Origin: Bacteroidota bacterium
GTDB taxonomy: Bacteria > Spirochaetota > Spirochaetia > JABMQR01
Length of the DNA stretch: 22,851 bases
Reading direction: 5' to 3'
Assembly: GCA_013202335.1 (NCBI GenBank)
Contig: JABMQR010000324.1
Coordinates: 1 to 22,851, forward strand
Positions 1 through 8,169 of this stretch are shown here, one piece after another. A program made the position numbers and the translations under genes. Under the pieces are notes generated by a model that ran no database searches, was not told the origin of the DNA, and was given only the letters and a program-made list of their open reading frames with translations. The stretch's first letter is position 1, and each line of letters opens with the position of its first letter.

Positions 1-168
1 ATCCATCTTTCTGCTTATAATTGAGTACACTCGTTAAATAATCTATAGAAAAAGGTCAGTTCATTTGTATCGTGGTTATAATACACCCAAGTTATTTGGT
101 AAAATAACACTAATCTTGCGCTGTAGTGCTAAGTAACTGATACTATTTATTACCGGGATAGCGTACTA

Positions 169-1965
169 TCAATTCTCAGGAATCAATACAGCCTTAATCC
201 TGCGAACACCGGCAGAAGATGACTGCTCTTTCTTGATCTTAAAAACTCCCATAACTTCGGTATTCTCAACATGAGGACCCCCACATACTTCTTTGGAAAA
301 ATCTCCGATACTGTAGACCTTGACCTGTTCACCATACTTACTTTCAAAGAAAGCTATGGCTCCGGCCGTTTTTGCCTCTTCAAGGGTCATCATTTGCATA
401 GTTACTGCAAGGTTTCTCTGAATCTGCCCGTTTACAATATCCTCTACTTTTTTCAGCTCTTCAGAGCTCATTTTATCCTGGTGAGTAAAGTCAAAACGAA
501 GTCGATCCGGAGTAATATTACTCCCTTTCTGTCCAACCTGCTCACCAAGCACATCTCTGAGGGCTTTATGCAGCAAATGAGTTGCAGTATGCAGTGCTGT
601 GGTCATTTCAGAATTGTCAGCCAAACCACCCTTAAATGTTTTTTCTGCACCAGCTCGGGAAGCTTCCTGATGTTTCTGAAAAGCTTTCTCAAAACCTGCC
701 CTGTCGACAATGAAATCATGTTCAAACGCAAGTTCTTCGGTAATCTCAAGTGGAAATCCATAGGTATCATACAATTTAAACGCAAGTCTTCCGGGAATAA
801 TACGATTTTTACCTTTTAACAAATTCGGCAGCATTTTTTCAAACTCAATCTCACCTTTCTGAAGTGTTTTCAGAAATTTCTCCTCTTCAGCCGAGAGTTC
901 AGCACTTACAAAACTCCACTTACTTTCAAGTTCAGGATAGGGTTCACCGTACTGATCAATAACCAGACTGGAAAGAGTGCCAAGAAAGAATTGATTAATT
1001 CCTATTTTTTTTCCGTGCCGAACCGCACGTCGAATAAGCCGGCGCAGTATATACCCCTGCCCGAGATTAGAGGGGCTGATACCCTGTTCGTCTCCCAGAA
1101 TAAAAACTGCTGTCCTCAAATGATCTGCAACAATTCTTATGGAAATATCGATCTCCTCATTCTCTCCATATAACTTTCCCGATAAATTCTCTATTCCTGA
1201 GATAATATCCGTAAAAATCTCAGTCTCATACACTGACTGTTTTCCCTGAAGAATGGCAATTGTTCTCTCAATACCCATTCCGGTATCAACACATTGTCTA
1301 TCCATTGGAAGGTATTCACCCTCCTTCGTCTTTCGATACTGCATAAAAACATCATTCCAAATCTCAAAATATTTACCGCAATGACAGCCGGGTCGGCACT
1401 CTTCACCGCAGGCTTCCCTGCCTGTATCGATGAACATTTCCGAATCCGGTCCACAGGGTCCGGTTTCACCGGCGGGTCCCCACCAGTTATCTTCACGAGG
1501 TAGAAAATAGATTCTTTCATCCGGGATACCTAAAGACCGCCAAATACCAGCGGTAAAATCATCCCTTGGAATGCCCTCTTCACCATCAAACACCGTAACT
1601 GAAAGTTTTTCCGGATCAATTCCAAGCCACTTACTGTCTGTAAGAAACTCATAACTCATCCTGACAGCCTCTTCCTTAAAGTAATCGCCGAGAGACCAGT
1701 TGCCAAGCATCTCGAAAAGTGTCAGGTGGCTGGGATCCCCGACCGCTTCAATATCGCAGGTACGAATACATTTCTGGTAAGCTACCAGCCTTGTTCCGGC
1801 AGGATGCGGTTCACCGAGAATATACGGTACCAATGGATGCATCCCGGCAGTGGTAAAGAGTACCGTTGGGTCATTTTCCGGTATTAATGATTTACCGGAT
1901 ATCTGTGTGTGATTTTTCTCTTTAAAAAACTCGATGTATTTTTTTCGTAATTCATTTGCTTTCAT
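169..1965 (-). CDS. alaS: Alanyl-tRNA synthetase, short form without C-terminal C-Ala domain
   Basis: Charges tRNA-Ala with alanine in the cytoplasm. The N-terminus MKANELRKKYIEFF and the following class II catalytic core (GNWSLGDYF, then the R-I-V-A-D-H-L-R-T-A region) are typical AlaRS. The editing domain is present: HxxxH at about residues 459-463 and CxxxH at about 561-565. The protein ends about 33 residues after the last zinc-site histidine, giving roughly 598 residues against about 870 for most bacteria, so the C-Ala oligomerisation domain is absent. I associate this short form with spirochaetes. An upstream in-frame extension of 35 codons is possible but reads unlike AlaRS and overlaps the promoter, so I start at 1965. 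There is no Shine-Dalgarno before this ATG, and the promoter at 1973-2001 puts the transcript start almost on it. Divergent from the secreted-protein gene at 2133. Confidence 0.96.
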   Translation of the reverse strand: MKANELRKKYIEFFKEKNHTQISGKSLIPENDPTVLFTTAGMHPLVPYILGEPHPAGTRLVAYQKCIRTCDIEAVGDPSHLTLFEMLGNWSLGDYFKEEAVRMSYEFLTDSKWLGIDPEKLSVTVFDGEEGIPRDDFTAGIWRSLGIPDERIYFLPREDNWWGPAGETGPCGPDSEMFIDTGREACGEECRPGCHCGKYFEIWNDVFMQYRKTKEGEYLPMDRQCVDTGMGIERTIAILQGKQSVYETEIFTDIISGIENLSGKLYGENEEIDISIRIVADHLRTAVFILGDEQGISPSNLGQGYILRRLIRRAVRHGKKIGINQFFLGTLSSLVIDQYGEPYPELESKWSFVSAELSAEEEKFLKTLQKGEIEFEKMLPNLLKGKNRIIPGRLAFKLYDTYGFPLEITEELAFEHDFIVDRAGFEKAFQKHQEASRAGAEKTFKGGLADNSEMTTALHTATHLLHKALRDVLGEQVGQKGSNITPDRLRFDFTHQDKMSSEELKKVEDIVNGQIQRNLAVTMQMMTLEEAKTAGAIAFFESKYGEQVKVYSIGDFSKEVCGGPHVENTEVMGVFKIKKEQSSSAGVRRIKAVLIPEN

Positions 1966-1972
1966 AGCCCAA

Positions 1973-2001
1973 ATACTATGCAAGCTGCGGCGAACTGTCA
2001 A
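1973..2001 (-). promoter_or_regulatory. alaS sigma-70-type promoter
   Basis: On the minus strand TTGACA (1996-2001) is followed by a 17-base spacer and TAGTAT (1973-1978). The predicted start of transcription is at about 1966, one or two bases before the alaS ATG at 1965, so the message would be leaderless or nearly so. Confidence 0.65.
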
Positions 2002-2080
2002 TAGGAATTGAAGAAAACGGAGATAACCGGGAAACAGAAGATGGAAGGCCGGTCCTCTTTCAGACTTCAATAGTTGCCGA

Positions 2081-2110
2081 TTGACAAATATAAATATAGA
2101 AACTAATGCC
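2081..2110 (+). promoter_or_regulatory. Candidate promoter for the secreted-protein gene
   Basis: A perfect TTGACA lies at 2081-2086 on the plus strand. The matching -10 is poor: ACTAAT at 15-base spacing or TAATGC at 17. If real, transcription starts near 2115, which argues for the start codon at 2133 and against the one at 2106. It lies about 80 bases from the divergent alaS promoter. Confidence 0.35.
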
Positions 2111-2132
2111 GATTTCGGATAAGCTGATGCTC

Positions 2133-2798
2133 ATGAAACGGCTGATCACATCGATACTTATCCTGTCTCTTTTTTGTTTTTTTATTGGGACAGTATCAGC
2201 TGCTGAACATATAGCAATGCCTCAATATACTTTCCTGAAACCTTTAGAAACCCACCAATCTGAAGGGGCGGGTCGACCGTTAATTACTTCTGCCACTATT
2301 ATTTGCGGTATTGATACTCAATCAGCCCGAAACACTCTTTTAACAGATACTTACTACAACAAATGGGTTATTCCTGGATTAAACGCATTAAATGAGGAAC
2401 TGCATAAACCAATGGCAGCATATGACCGAATTGAAACAACAAATAATGGGGATGAACTATATCTCTATTTTGACCTGCGATCCCCGTTCAGGATTAATGA
2501 TATTATGATTCCCTTTATTTTTACGGTATTCAGTAATGTTGAGAATGAAACCAGGATTGAGCTCAGACTGAAAGAGCGAACCCTTGCAGTGAAGCAGTCC
2601 GCCCTCAATCTTCTTGTCCGGAAAGAAGATGAGGGAACCATTCTCTCTGCCGAACTTACCATAGATTTCAGCTTTATTGTCGATTTACTGCTGAACAAAC
2701 AACTCTATTCAGAGAATACCGAAAACAGGCTGCGTTTATGTATGGAACATTTCCTGCGATTGATAGCAGATCAGGAGATTATCACTTCCCTCAATTAA
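2133..2798 (+). CDS. Secreted protein of unknown function
   Basis: About 221 residues. The N-terminus MKRLITSILILSLFCFFIGT is a clear signal peptide, with probable signal peptidase I cleavage after VSA. An upstream ATG at 2106 would add nine residues (MPISDKLML) before the basic n-region, but the candidate promoter and signal-peptide geometry favour 2133. The Shine-Dalgarno is weak for either start. The mature part mixes beta-like and helical segments, with one cysteine in the IICGI stretch and one in RLRLCMEHF; I do not recognise the family. A broken paralogue of its C-terminal 80 or so residues lies at 17379-17616, so this gene belongs to a small family in this genome. It converges on the racemase gene, with only 13 bases between the stop codons. 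Function unknown. Confidence 0.75.
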   Translation: MKRLITSILILSLFCFFIGTVSAAEHIAMPQYTFLKPLETHQSEGAGRPLITSATIICGIDTQSARNTLLTDTYYNKWVIPGLNALNEELHKPMAAYDRIETTNNGDELYLYFDLRSPFRINDIMIPFIFTVFSNVENETRIELRLKERTLAVKQSALNLLVRKEDEGTILSAELTIDFSFIVDLLLNKQLYSENTENRLRLCMEHFLRLIADQEIITSLN

Positions 2799-2817
2799 AC
2801 GCTTTCCTCAATTAAAC
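2789..2817. repeat. 12-bp tandem direct repeat over convergent stop codons
   Basis: CCTCAATTAAAC occurs at 2789-2800 and again at 2806-2817, separated by GCTTT. The first copy holds the stop codon of the plus-strand secreted-protein gene, and the second holds the stop of the minus-strand racemase gene. No hairpin terminator is visible between the two genes. Confidence 0.7.
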
Positions 2818-3861
2818 AAACACTTTCTTGACATAAGGTGAAATCGATAATCTGAGCAAGGCTGAATAGTTAATATCAAATTCAATTTCACATCCTGTTT
2901 CAATAGGGTTTTCGGAATGTAAAATCAAATGATCACTACTTGCCCCAATGACTTCGGCATTTATGCGGGGTACTACTGCTTTTGTATCCAGGTCTTGTTC
3001 TCCAATACCAACTATTACCCGATTGATATTACCAATATCAGCAAATTCGGGAGTCTCTCCAAATACATTTTGACATCTTTCACCGTAGGGTACCGATGGT
3101 TTCATTTTACTTTCAATAACCTCACATATAAGAGTAAATGCATCCGTATATAATTTCGGGATTTTATTTCTATGTAGAGTTTCCCGGCCTAGTAAAATAG
3201 CTTCGCCAATTCTTAAGTTATTAATATTCCCTATATTTTCATTTGAAAGAAACCATTCATAATTTGCAGAATTCCCACCGGAAATTATCGGTAACTTAAT
3301 CTTATATTTTTCTTCCAGGTGATCTGCAGTTTGAGACAACTCAATCATCTTATCATCTGAAGGTTTAATACCTCCAAAGCAAGCAAGGTTTGCGCCTATG
3401 CCATATAATTCAACTCCTTTCAGGAGTAATATCTGTTCAACAATTGAATCGGTATTTCCTGGCAATACCCCTTCTCTTAAATCACCGAGTTCTAACATCA
3501 ATACTACTTTATGTCTTTTACCTAGTTTGAGCGAATGTTCCGATAATAATTTAATTGTTGATATCTCTGAGTTTAAACTGATATTTGCATATCTAACGAC
3601 CTCTGCCACTTCACTATGCATAGGCAGTCTGGTGAGCAAAAATTCTGCTTTCACACCGGATTCTTTCATTTTTTTGATATTTTGCACAAGAGAAACTGCT
3701 ATTGTAGATATTCCACATTCTACAAGGGCATGAGCAATTTCCGGAGAACCTGTTACCCCCTTTATTACGGCAGTAACAGAGATCCCTTTTTGGGCAAATA
3801 ATTCATTCAACACGACTGCATTGTGCTTTATTTTGTTAATATCTATTTCTAATCTGGGCAT
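2812..3861 (-). CDS. PLP-dependent amino-acid racemase, ornithine-racemase (Orr) type
   Basis: A fold-type III (alanine racemase N-terminal-like) enzyme of 349 residues. It should interconvert L and D forms of an amino acid using pyridoxal phosphate. The likely Schiff-base lysine is K34 in TAVIKG. Further family landmarks are the LGDLREG stretch, GGNSANYEWF, the phosphate-binding-like NLRIGEAILLGRE and the C-terminal EVIGASSDHLI. Their order and wording match clostridial ornithine racemase as I remember it, more closely than classical Alr, and the length fits (about 350). Substrate is therefore plausibly ornithine or another diamino or basic amino acid, but that is inferred from family. Last gene of the four-gene operon; its ATG directly follows the TAA of the ATP-grasp gene with no gap, so the two are translationally coupled. 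Confidence 0.85.
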   Translation of the reverse strand: MPRLEIDINKIKHNAVVLNELFAQKGISVTAVIKGVTGSPEIAHALVECGISTIAVSLVQNIKKMKESGVKAEFLLTRLPMHSEVAEVVRYANISLNSEISTIKLLSEHSLKLGKRHKVVLMLELGDLREGVLPGNTDSIVEQILLLKGVELYGIGANLACFGGIKPSDDKMIELSQTADHLEEKYKIKLPIISGGNSANYEWFLSNENIGNINNLRIGEAILLGRETLHRNKIPKLYTDAFTLICEVIESKMKPSVPYGERCQNVFGETPEFADIGNINRVIVGIGEQDLDTKAVVPRINAEVIGASSDHLILHSENPIETGCEIEFDINYSALLRLSISPYVKKVFV

Positions 3862-4848
3862 TTAAATTAATTTATACCTTTTTAATGCTGATTTAACAAT
3901 TTTATCAATCATTTCCGCCGGATCCATCTTTGCGGCAACAGCCATAATTCCTATATAACTATGCGGTTTTTCTTTAGGAGTACACATTAATCCTGCAAAG
4001 GAGTTGCCTTCTAAAAGATAAGGGCCTTCATTTGTCATTATGGTGTCTATTCTACCGTAATCCTTGAAGCCAACAGCACGATAGGCATTTTTAGCAAATT
4101 CTTTCATCTTGTTCACCTCTTCCGCATGTAATCTTGCAGGACAATAAAAACTATCATCATCCATTTCTTTTTTGTCAAATGTTAAAAAACGTGATGTACC
4201 TCCAAATGAGATTTCCAATGGCGGCAGTATTTCAATATCGTTTCCATTGCCGATTATGCCAAGAGTTATTTCCGTTCCCTGTAAAAATTTTTCAATTAAA
4301 ACAGGTTGCTTTATGGTACTAATTCTTTTTTCAACACCCTGGATAAGTTGATTATAGTTTTCGATAATGGAGTCATCGTCAATTCCAGCACTCCCCCGGC
4401 CTGCAACCGGTTTAATAAACAGAGGATAATCAAAAGGCGGGTTGTCTTTAAATATTGAACAATCTTCTACTGATTCAGCTACCTCAAAGGGAGATGTTTG
4501 CAATCCTTCGCATTCCCATATTTTTTTTGCTAGTGATTTATCGGTTATCAGGGCAATGGCAGCGGTATCTGATCCTACAAAAGGAATTCCCAGTTCTTCA
4601 AGTATGGCTGCTTCTACCATACTGGAAACATTAAAAACCAAATCAACCTTATTCCCCAACAGCTCTTTAATAAAATCATCACCCCAATGTATGGTACAGA
4701 CATTATATCCAGCATCAATAAGTGCTTGTTTATGATGAGCAACTTCTTTATATGTTTCATCAATTACCTTCTCTTTACCGACAAACTTTTCCTGAATTAT
4801 AAAATTCCCCCTTTTTTTATGTAGTAGACCAATTGTAATTTTTGTCAT
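3862..4848 (-). CDS. ATP-grasp ligase related to D-alanine-D-alanine ligase
   Basis: 328 residues with the Ddl layout: N-terminal domain (about 1-95), central ATP-binding domain and C-terminal ATP-grasp domain. Visible landmarks are K104 in TDKSLAKKIW, K146 with the glycine-rich loop FIKPVAGRGSAGI, the LIEKFLQGTEIT strand, R266/D268 in YGRIDTI and metal ligands E280 and N282 in LLEGNSF. Such enzymes activate a carboxylate as acyl-phosphate and join it to an amine. A housekeeping ddl role is unlikely: the gene sits inside an amino-acid-modifying operon and the sequence differs from Ddl outside the motifs. I infer a ligase that makes a dipeptide or amide from products of its neighbours. Its start overlaps the stop of the mutase-like gene by four bases (ATGA), and its stop abuts the racemase start. 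Confidence 0.85.
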   Translation of the reverse strand: MTKITIGLLHKKRGNFIIQEKFVGKEKVIDETYKEVAHHKQALIDAGYNVCTIHWGDDFIKELLGNKVDLVFNVSSMVEAAILEELGIPFVGSDTAAIALITDKSLAKKIWECEGLQTSPFEVAESVEDCSIFKDNPPFDYPLFIKPVAGRGSAGIDDDSIIENYNQLIQGVEKRISTIKQPVLIEKFLQGTEITLGIIGNGNDIEILPPLEISFGGTSRFLTFDKKEMDDDSFYCPARLHAEEVNKMKEFAKNAYRAVGFKDYGRIDTIMTNEGPYLLEGNSFAGLMCTPKEKPHSYIGIMAVAAKMDPAEMIDKIVKSALKRYKLI

Positions 4849-6713
4849 TTTCCCTGTTGCTCCTTGTTATCAATTATGTAGTTCATCCTATCCTTTGCCA
4901 ATATTTTTTTATCATCAAGATAAATATCAACTCCGCCATGCCTTAATTTAGTATTCCATTTTATAGCTTCAGGAAACTCCTCCCTACAATACAGCAGTTG
5001 AGGTACTGGTAAAAATCCCAGCTTAAAAATGTCGTAAAATCCTTGCGGCGTATAGGTGTCATTAATGGTATTTTCGATCGTCTTTATTACTATTTTAGCT
5101 TCGTTTATAAGATGAAGCATCCTTGTGTCAACGTCCGGGTTCGCAGCCATATTATCTACCCAGCCTTTTTTCCGATACTCCCGGTATGTATTAAGAGAAT
5201 ATAATGTTATTTTTATACTCTCATCGATTACTTCCGGGGTGGCTAAATCATTACCTTCAGAGAAGCTTACTACATGAATAATATCTGGACTCTGATGGTT
5301 AAAAGGTTCTATATCATCCATTAATGCGGTTACTGAGGCCAGCTGTTTTTTCGCCTTATCGATATCGTGAGACAAATAACTCAATCCAGCCCGTGTCTGC
5401 AAAAACACCTTAAAGTTCGAATCCTCAAGGCTTCTTACCATGTTTAAAGTTGCTCTGGCTTTTGCCAGGTCATTTATTGCTGAGGTATGTTTGGGGTCGT
5501 TTAACATTATTTGTAAAATAAAATGTTTTATACCTAACTTCTTTGCTGCTTTTGCAGCCAGAAAGACTGATACTATATAACTTATATCATCTGAAGAGCG
5601 AAAAGCAAACTGATGGGCAACATTTGCTTCATAAGGTTTTCCGGTTTTCGCAATATATGCAATTGCCTCAAAATGTTCGGTTAAATTATCAAGAAGGTTC
5701 AACTCTCCCCGGCCATCGATTTTTGAAAACCACCATAATGATAAAGCATGCCATGCAATGTTTAAGGATTTCTCATGTATTTCCGCTTGTTTACGAAGGT
5801 TCTTTGTTCCGGAATACGTTCTAACAAGCATCGGTTTTGCTGCTTCATATATACGTTCATACTCTTCCGGTGAATTAATTCCAACACCCCCGCCGTTGTA
5901 AAGATCGTCCCATCTTTCTCCAAATTTCGCCTGAGTTAATTGAGAAGTCCCTATCGACAGCACATCCAGATAGCCGCTATGAGCCAACAGCCGGGACCAT
6001 TCAATAAACTGTTTTACAGATTCATGTCTATTTTCAAGATAAGGTCCTGCGTGAGCTCTTGTTACCGGCAGTAAATTTTTTTCTCCAGTATACCTGATAC
6101 GATCAATTAAACTGTCATATGCTGTTCCGAAATTTTTATATCCACTTCTATCCACAGGCAATGTTGATAGATAATCTCCTTTATCAACCACCTCTTTACC
6201 AAAACTATCCAGGGTATTTTTATAGGTGCTTTCATCTTTAAACTCTTGTGGTGCTTTTGAAAAATCCAGCCCAAGCATTTTCAGGCTATCTGAAAATGAT
6301 TCATCACCATAAAAAACAATTACATTTTTATAGAGATATTTAATTTTATTACATGCTTCAGGCAATCCTGCAAACCAAATACTTTTTAGTTTTCCACCAT
6401 CTTCTACCAGCATTCTATGTGATTCCAATTGGTACATGAGTTTCCGGAACATCAGTATTGCATCATCAACATTCAGACGGTAACTAAAACCCAAAGCTTG
6501 AATAGTATTTTTTCTAATCCAATCTCTTATTAGTGATGAATTGCTTAGATTTTGGGAATCTGCAACTGCTTTTGACACCTCATCATTTGCAACAATAACG
6601 GTAAACCCACACTCTGCAAGAAGCTCCTTAATTACAGACACACCTAAGACATGGGCGTCAAAATAGGGTTTTACTATACCAATTTTATCATGTAGTGATA
6701 TAATGTTATTCAA
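4845..6713 (-). CDS. Cobalamin-binding TIM-barrel mutase-like protein (glutamate-mutase S+E-like fusion)
   Basis: 622 residues. Near the N-terminus DAHVLG gives the DxHxxG motif of base-off B12 proteins (D19, H21, G24); H21 would ligate cobalt. GFSYRL (75-80) lies where the SxL motif is expected, and FAGLP where GG is expected, so motifs two and three are only approximate. From about residue 200 the protein looks like a barrel of the glutamate-mutase epsilon or methylmalonyl-CoA-mutase type (YNGGGVGINSPEEYERIYEA, ANVAHQFAFRSSDDIS). An N-terminal domain of about 140 residues plus a barrel of about 480 matches the sizes of glutamate mutase MutS and MutE combined. Likely role: adenosylcobalamin-dependent radical rearrangement of an amino acid. 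The exact substrate, and whether it also binds PLP, cannot be told. The start is TTG, overlapping the preceding stop (TTGA); no in-frame ATG precedes the B12 motif. No classical OraE or KamE signature was seen. Confidence 0.7.
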   Translation of the reverse strand: MNNIISLHDKIGIVKPYFDAHVLGVSVIKELLAECGFTVIVANDEVSKAVADSQNLSNSSLIRDWIRKNTIQALGFSYRLNVDDAILMFRKLMYQLESHRMLVEDGGKLKSIWFAGLPEACNKIKYLYKNVIVFYGDESFSDSLKMLGLDFSKAPQEFKDESTYKNTLDSFGKEVVDKGDYLSTLPVDRSGYKNFGTAYDSLIDRIRYTGEKNLLPVTRAHAGPYLENRHESVKQFIEWSRLLAHSGYLDVLSIGTSQLTQAKFGERWDDLYNGGGVGINSPEEYERIYEAAKPMLVRTYSGTKNLRKQAEIHEKSLNIAWHALSLWWFSKIDGRGELNLLDNLTEHFEAIAYIAKTGKPYEANVAHQFAFRSSDDISYIVSVFLAAKAAKKLGIKHFILQIMLNDPKHTSAINDLAKARATLNMVRSLEDSNFKVFLQTRAGLSYLSHDIDKAKKQLASVTALMDDIEPFNHQSPDIIHVVSFSEGNDLATPEVIDESIKITLYSLNTYREYRKKGWVDNMAANPDVDTRMLHLINEAKIVIKTIENTINDTYTPQGFYDIFKLGFLPVPQLLYCREEFPEAIKWNTKLRHGGVDIYLDDKKILAKDRMNYIIDNKEQQGK

Positions 6714-7810
6714 ATTGTTACATCTTCTTTACAGATTGCCATATCCTGTAAATCTAAAATCAGATTATCAGCTGAAAGACCCAATTTGTACAAAGTTCTG
6801 CCCGTTGAACGAAAATCAATACCCAAAATTTTGCTGCCTGCTTCTATAAAGTAGTCAATTGTTGGTGTCGGCACTCCCAAATTATTACCGATCAAAGACA
6901 TAGGAACCAGCCCCGTCGGAATATCTTCCCAAATATATCGGTGATTTATTGTTGTAGGAGCCAATATATCCTTATATGTAGGATTGGATTTTATCATGGT
7001 ATAGATCGAAGTTTTTTGCAGTCCATATCTTGAATGCATCCAATCAACAGCGGACAGTGTTTTAATTCCTATTGCTGATGAAATTGCTTTGAATTCAAGG
7101 TCTACTTTTTCTATATATCCAGCAACAAATTTCGTAACACCATCCGTATAAAAATGAAATGTATCTTTGTTTAGGATTCGTTCTTTATTTAAAAGAGATA
7201 TTACCGGATGAAATATAGCCCCCATATTACTAAAACTTGTTTCAAGAATCGTTTCCGCTTTGATTATGTTAGTGAAAATCCCTGAAAGAACATCTATAAC
7301 ATAATCAGTGTTCGGGGGATATAATGCTGAGACTGATACTTCTTTCTTAAATCCTTTTATCTCAACCATGCCAGGTGTCTTGAGCCTTGCAGCAAAAAAT
7401 AATGTGTTTGCTTCGGCAATTATAACATTTGCTTTGCATTCAACTCTTCTCAATATTTTGCTAAACAACAAAGCACCCAATGTTCTTCCAGGTACAAGTA
7501 ATACGATTTGATCATCTTCCAGATATGGAGCAATTTTTTCAGCTATATCATCATGTCCATCTGCAGTTATTACAATAATTATTACATCACTCTGATATAC
7601 AGCCTTCGCAAGATTAGTGCCCACATAATTTAACCTGATTTTATCAAAGTGATAACCAAAATGTATGGTATAATTATGTTTTTTAATATATTCAATCCGC
7701 TCCTCAGATCTGTTGTATAAATTAGCCTCAAATCCTTTTTTAGAAATATATCCTGCAGTTACCAATCCCCCATTTCCTGCTCCAATTATAGTATATTTCG
7801 TTTTTCTCAT
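6710..7810 (-). CDS. Opine (octopine/nopaline-type) dehydrogenase family protein
   Basis: 366 residues. The N-terminal Rossmann fold carries TIIGAGNGGLVTAG (GxGxxG at 10-15), the form typical of opine dehydrogenases. The C-terminal domain has SNMGAIFHP, with H201 as the likely catalytic histidine, and ends with IPTGLVPMSLIGNNLGVPTP, the usual active-site segment. Family members reductively condense the amine of an amino acid with an alpha-keto acid, using NAD(P)H, to give an N-(carboxyalkyl) amino acid. I start at 7810 because GGGAGG lies about seven bases upstream; a 19-codon in-frame extension to 7867 has no comparable site. First gene of the operon; it overlaps the mutase-like gene by four bases. 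In metallophore loci such as staphylopine, an opine dehydrogenase is likewise paired with an amino-acid racemase, but the other partners differ. Confidence 0.87.
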   Translation of the reverse strand: MRKTKYTIIGAGNGGLVTAGYISKKGFEANLYNRSEERIEYIKKHNYTIHFGYHFDKIRLNYVGTNLAKAVYQSDVIIIVITADGHDDIAEKIAPYLEDDQIVLLVPGRTLGALLFSKILRRVECKANVIIAEANTLFFAARLKTPGMVEIKGFKKEVSVSALYPPNTDYVIDVLSGIFTNIIKAETILETSFSNMGAIFHPVISLLNKERILNKDTFHFYTDGVTKFVAGYIEKVDLEFKAISSAIGIKTLSAVDWMHSRYGLQKTSIYTMIKSNPTYKDILAPTTINHRYIWEDIPTGLVPMSLIGNNLGVPTPTIDYFIEAGSKILGIDFRSTGRTLYKLGLSADNLILDLQDMAICKEDVTI

Positions 7811-8169
7811 AATATCCTCCCATATAATTTTTATGCTATATGTTATAACCTTGCCACATATATACAATCAGATTAACGATGCCTGTATATATGTTTTCTT
7901 TATGCTGAGTTCATTGTTAAACAGTCATTTAGAAGCTTCAAGGAATAAACGGCGTTTCTTCTTATATCCGTATGATTATATCAAACTGATTATCTGCAAG
8001 GTGTTTACTGATTTGTACGCTAAATTGGCACTCTAATTGTAGATAAACTTATCCATCTTAACCAGGGTGTTTTGTGTCTATTAACACTAGAATTCTTTGT
8101 ATGAGTCATTCTACCGAATTTGAATGAATAACATTATTCGAAAAACGTTATCCCTGATTTCATCATGAA
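7811..8169. other. Intergenic region upstream of the opine/B12 operon
   Basis: AT-rich and no convincing ORF. It should hold the promoter of the minus-strand operon. A TATAAT is readable on the minus strand in the GATATAATCATA stretch near 7970, but no well-spaced -35 goes with it, so I call no promoter. I looked for the conserved B12-box sequence of a cobalamin riboswitch and did not see it. A long inverted repeat at 7856-7894 is listed separately. Confidence 0.5.
7856..7894. promoter_or_regulatory. 11-bp perfect inverted repeat in the operon leader
   Basis: ACATATATACA (7856-7866) and TGTATATATGT (7884-7894) are perfect inverted copies around a 17-base centre. It lies 46-84 bases upstream of the opine-dehydrogenase start codon. 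It could be a two-site operator or an RNA hairpin in the leader. The arms are mostly alternating AT, which lowers their specificity. Confidence 0.45.

Noticed and set aside
271..819. 182-codon plus-strand ORF
   Set aside because: It lies wholly antisense to alaS and has no family resemblance.
1966..2070. Longer alaS start with 35 extra residues
   Set aside because: The extension is not AlaRS-like and overlaps a good promoter.
6710..7867. Start of the opine dehydrogenase at 7867
   Set aside because: The start at 7810 has a GGGAGG at correct spacing and begins just before the Rossmann motif.
7811..8100. Cobalamin riboswitch ahead of the B12-dependent operon
   Set aside because: The conserved B12-box sequence and surrounding helices are not visible on the minus strand.
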